From Faecalibacillus faecis (GTDB taxonomy: Bacteria > Bacillota_I > Bacilli_A > Erysipelotrichales > Coprobacillaceae), in the NCBI RefSeq assembly GCF_003024675.1, contig NZ_PYLP01000012.1, forward strand, positions 1 through 64,000: a stretch of 64,000 bases of DNA. Direction: 5' to 3'. This document shows, piece by piece, positions 61,870-64,000 of this stretch. Position 1 is the first letter of the stretch, and each line of letters starts with the position of its first letter. The translations under genes were made by a program, and so were the position numbers. A model generated the notes under the pieces. It saw nothing but the letters and a program-made list of their open reading frames with translations. It was not told where the DNA came from and did no database searches.

Positions 61870-62907
61870 TTATTTTAATAAACCTAATTCAATCATTTTT
61901 AGTCCGATGTCTACAGAGTTATAAGCAGCACCTTTCATTAATTGGTCACCTGTAATCCATAAACTTAAAGCGTTATCTTTATATAAATCTTTTCTAACAC
62001 GTCCTACGTGAGTTAATTCATCACCGATAAAGCTTGTTGGCATTGGATATACTTGGTTAGCTAAATCATCACATAAATCGATACCTGTACTATTTCCTAA
62101 TAATTCAAAGACTTTATCCATATCAATTGGTTTTTTAGTTTCAATATAGATTGATTCACTATGTCCACGTAAAACAGGAACACGGACACAAGTCGCATTG
62201 ACTTCAATATCTTTATTGAAGATTTTTTTAGTTTCATTAACCATTTTTATTTCTTCTTTACTATATCCATTTGATAAATCAAATTTATCAACTTGAGGAA
62301 TACAGTTGAAAGCAATTGGGAAATGTTTTTTATCTCCAGCACAAGGTAATGTTTTAGCAACGGGTTCTTTACCATCTAAAACTTCTTGGCTTTGACGATA
62401 AAGTTCTTCCATACCAGCAACACCAGCACCAGATACAGCTTGGTAAGTAGAAACAACAATTCTTTCAATATCAAACTCATCATTTAATCTTGTAAGAGCA
62501 CTACACATCATAATTGTTGTACAGTTTGGACAAGAAATAATTCCATGATGATTTACTAATGCTTCACCATTTACTTCGGGTACAACTAAAGGAACATTAG
62601 GATCCATTCTAAAATGTGAAGTATTATCAATATTGACACATCCAGCTTCTACGGCATATTTCATATATTTTTCTGAAATGCTTCCACCAGCAGACCAGAA
62701 AGCAACTTCAACACCTTCAAAACTATTTTCAGTTAATTCTTCAACAACAAATTTATGTCCTTCAAATTCGATTTCTTTTCCAGCACTTCTTGCAGAAGCT
62801 AATAATTTAATACTTTCAAAAGGAAAGTTAAATTGGAAAACACATCTTAACATTTCACGACCAACGGCACCAGTAGCACCTACAATAGCAATTTTAAATT
62901 TTTTCAT
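61870..62907 (-). CDS. asd: aspartate-semialdehyde dehydrogenase
   Basis: The 345-residue enzyme has an N-terminal NADP site (IVGATGAVGREML, about 8-20), the catalytic Cys in ISCPNCTTIMM (about 125-135) and the QAVSGAG (about 156-162) and VRVPVLRGHSE (about 245-255) motifs, including the active His. It reduces aspartyl phosphate to aspartate semialdehyde, the branch point to lysine/peptidoglycan and threonine/methionine. AAGGAGAT precedes the ATG. It follows the homoserine dehydrogenase gene by 13 bases. Confidence 0.96.
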   Translation of the reverse strand: MKKFKIAIVGATGAVGREMLRCVFQFNFPFESIKLLASARSAGKEIEFEGHKFVVEELTENSFEGVEVAFWSAGGSISEKYMKYAVEAGCVNIDNTSHFRMDPNVPLVVPEVNGEALVNHHGIISCPNCTTIMMCSALTRLNDEFDIERIVVSTYQAVSGAGVAGMEELYRQSQEVLDGKEPVAKTLPCAGDKKHFPIAFNCIPQVDKFDLSNGYSKEEIKMVNETKKIFNKDIEVNATCVRVPVLRGHSESIYIETKKPIDMDKVFELLGNSTGIDLCDDLANQVYPMPTSFIGDELTHVGRVRKDLYKDNALSLWITGDQLMKGAAYNSVDIGLKMIELGLLK

Positions 62908-62920
62908 TTTTATAATCTCC

Positions 62921-64000
62921 TTATCCTCTTACTTTGAAAATAACAGCATTTTCATCATCTAGTTTATTTTTTAAATCAGTTAATTCAATTTCTTCTGTTA
63001 TATAAATATGATCATCTTTTTCACTATAGTATGTTTCATAAGGAATATCTACAGGTTTAGATGCTCTTACATAATAACGTGAAGAAGAAATAGGGTAAAC
63101 ATGTTTACAATCTTCATAATCATGTGACCATCTTTCAACTTGGTGTGTTTTCATAATATCACTGACAACGGCAGAAGCAGTAACATAACGACCAGCCCCA
63201 CGACCATAATAAATGATGTTATTTACATAATCATTATCGATTTCTACAACGTTGTAAGAATCCATAACATTAGCAACAAGTTCATTTAAATTAACAAGTG
63301 TTGCGGAAACATCAATTCCTAAACCATCTTTAACTGGTTTTGCTTGAGCAATCATCTTAAAACGATAACCTAATTTTTTAGCATAGTCCATATCAAGCTT
63401 TGTAACGTTACGAATACCACTTGCTTGAATTTGATCAAAGTCGACAAATTTTTGATAACCATTTTGCGCTAAGATACAAATTTTATGAGCTGCATCAATT
63501 CCATCTAAGTCTAAAGCAGGATTAGCTTCAACATATCCTAAACCATCTGCAATTGATAATGCTTCATCAAAATCAAGATTTTCATTTTCCATTAAAGTTA
63601 AAATAAAGTTTGTTGTTCCATTTAAAATACCAACAATTTCTTTTGTATTGTTTGCGATTAAGCTTTCTTTTTGACTTGCTAAAACAGGAATACCTCCCCC
63701 TACAGAAGCTTCATAGAAAATATGTACATCATTTGCTTTAGCAGTTTGGAAAATTTCTTTACCATAATGAGCTAATAAAGCTTTATTAGCTGTAACAACA
63801 TGTTTTTTGTTATTTAAGGCTTCTAAAATAATATTTTTCGCAATTGTTGTTCCCCCAATAAGTTCAACAACAACATCAATTTCTTCATCATTAATCACAT
63901 CGTGATAATCTTTTGTATAAATAATTTCCTCAGGTAAGTCAACTTCTTCAAGACCACACCCATATTTAATAACGATTTCTTGTTTCATTTCTTTTTCTAA
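62921..64000 (-). CDS. hom: homoserine dehydrogenase (N-terminus beyond the window)
   Basis: The frame remains open to the last base, so the start of the NAD(P)-binding domain is missing; the internal Met at 63988 is not the start. Visible: VVVELIGGTTIAKN, TANKALLAHYGKE, YEASVGGGIPVL, GILNGTTNFILT and the substrate site EANPALDLDGIDAAHK. It converts aspartate semialdehyde to homoserine. The C-terminal part after the catalytic domain is only about 80 residues and has no complete ACT domain that I can make out, so feedback control may be reduced. Confidence 0.94.
   Translation of the reverse strand, partial: LEKEMKQEIVIKYGCGLEEVDLPEEIIYTKDYHDVINDEEIDVVVELIGGTTIAKNIILEALNNKKHVVTANKALLAHYGKEIFQTAKANDVHIFYEASVGGGIPVLASQKESLIANNTKEIVGILNGTTNFILTLMENENLDFDEALSIADGLGYVEANPALDLDGIDAAHKICILAQNGYQKFVDFDQIQASGIRNVTKLDMDYAKKLGYRFKMIAQAKPVKDGLGIDVSATLVNLNELVANVMDSYNVVEIDNDYVNNIIYYGRGAGRYVTASAVVSDIMKTHQVERWSHDYEDCKHVYPISSSRYYVRASKPVDIPYETYYSEKDDHIYITEEIELTDLKNKLDDENAVIFKVRG

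Overview
The window is AT-rich, densely packed, and looks like chromosomal DNA of an anaerobic low-GC Firmicute. Class III glutamine synthetase, two PTS permeases, a tandem FeoA-FeoA-FeoB system, a glycyl-radical enzyme and KTGD-ending surface proteins suggest an Erysipelotrichia / Coprobacillaceae-type gut commensal. That placement is inference: no rRNA or species-level marker is present. TGA is used as a stop codon (standard code). No tRNA, rRNA, CRISPR array, insertion sequence or prophage was seen.

Layout. 1-5.5 kb: the end of a family-4 phospho-glycosidase, a small type I toxin-antitoxin locus, a small-membrane-protein/cyclophilin/phosphodiesterase operon, and a GntR(UTRA)-controlled cellobiose-type PTS permease. 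5.5-9.8 kb: glutamine synthetase III, a VanZ-like protein, and a tandem glycine riboswitch driving a sodium:amino-acid symporter. 9.9-16 kb: RpiR regulator, Nif3-like protein and a second PTS permease, LysR/YczE-like pair, GH1 phospho-beta-glucosidase. 16-24.7 kb: ABC-F ATPase, a TetR-controlled flavin enoate reductase plus short-chain dehydrogenase, and an SDR/100-aa protein/MATE operon divergent from a second TetR. 24.9-35.3 kb: oligopeptide ABC transporter with an M42 aminopeptidase, then aconitase, isocitrate dehydrogenase and an FCD-type GntR regulator. 35.3-40.8 kb: a broken MFS/surface-protein chimera, ClC exchanger, flavin-binding protein, PHP phosphatase, PspA pair. 40.9-46.4 kb: iron region with a 26-aa peptide, DtxR-type regulator, FeoA-FeoA-FeoB, three small metal/membrane proteins, and a 5'-truncated surface protein. 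46.4-54.6 kb: DUF4240-like protein, PBP1A, DUF1934-like protein, cardiolipin synthase, ArgS, RpoE, DeoR and XRE regulators. 54.6-64 kb: glycyl-radical enzyme with activase and FSA-type aldolase, an ABC transporter with YtrA-type regulator, two small unknown genes, an acetyltransferase, and asd-hom.

How it works together. Several regulators can be tied to promoters by palindromes readable in the DNA. ATTGTATACAAT occurs perfectly in the amino-acid symporter and aconitase promoters and with one mismatch upstream of the peptide transporter, suggesting that the FCD GntR protein at 34.5 kb coordinates amino-acid/peptide uptake with 2-oxoglutarate supply. TTAG-N6-CTAA boxes link the DtxR-type protein to both feo and the 26-aa peptide. 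A DeoR-type palindrome is shared by the deoR gene and the glycyl-radical locus. A 17-bp palindrome is shared by the UTRA regulator and its PTS gene.
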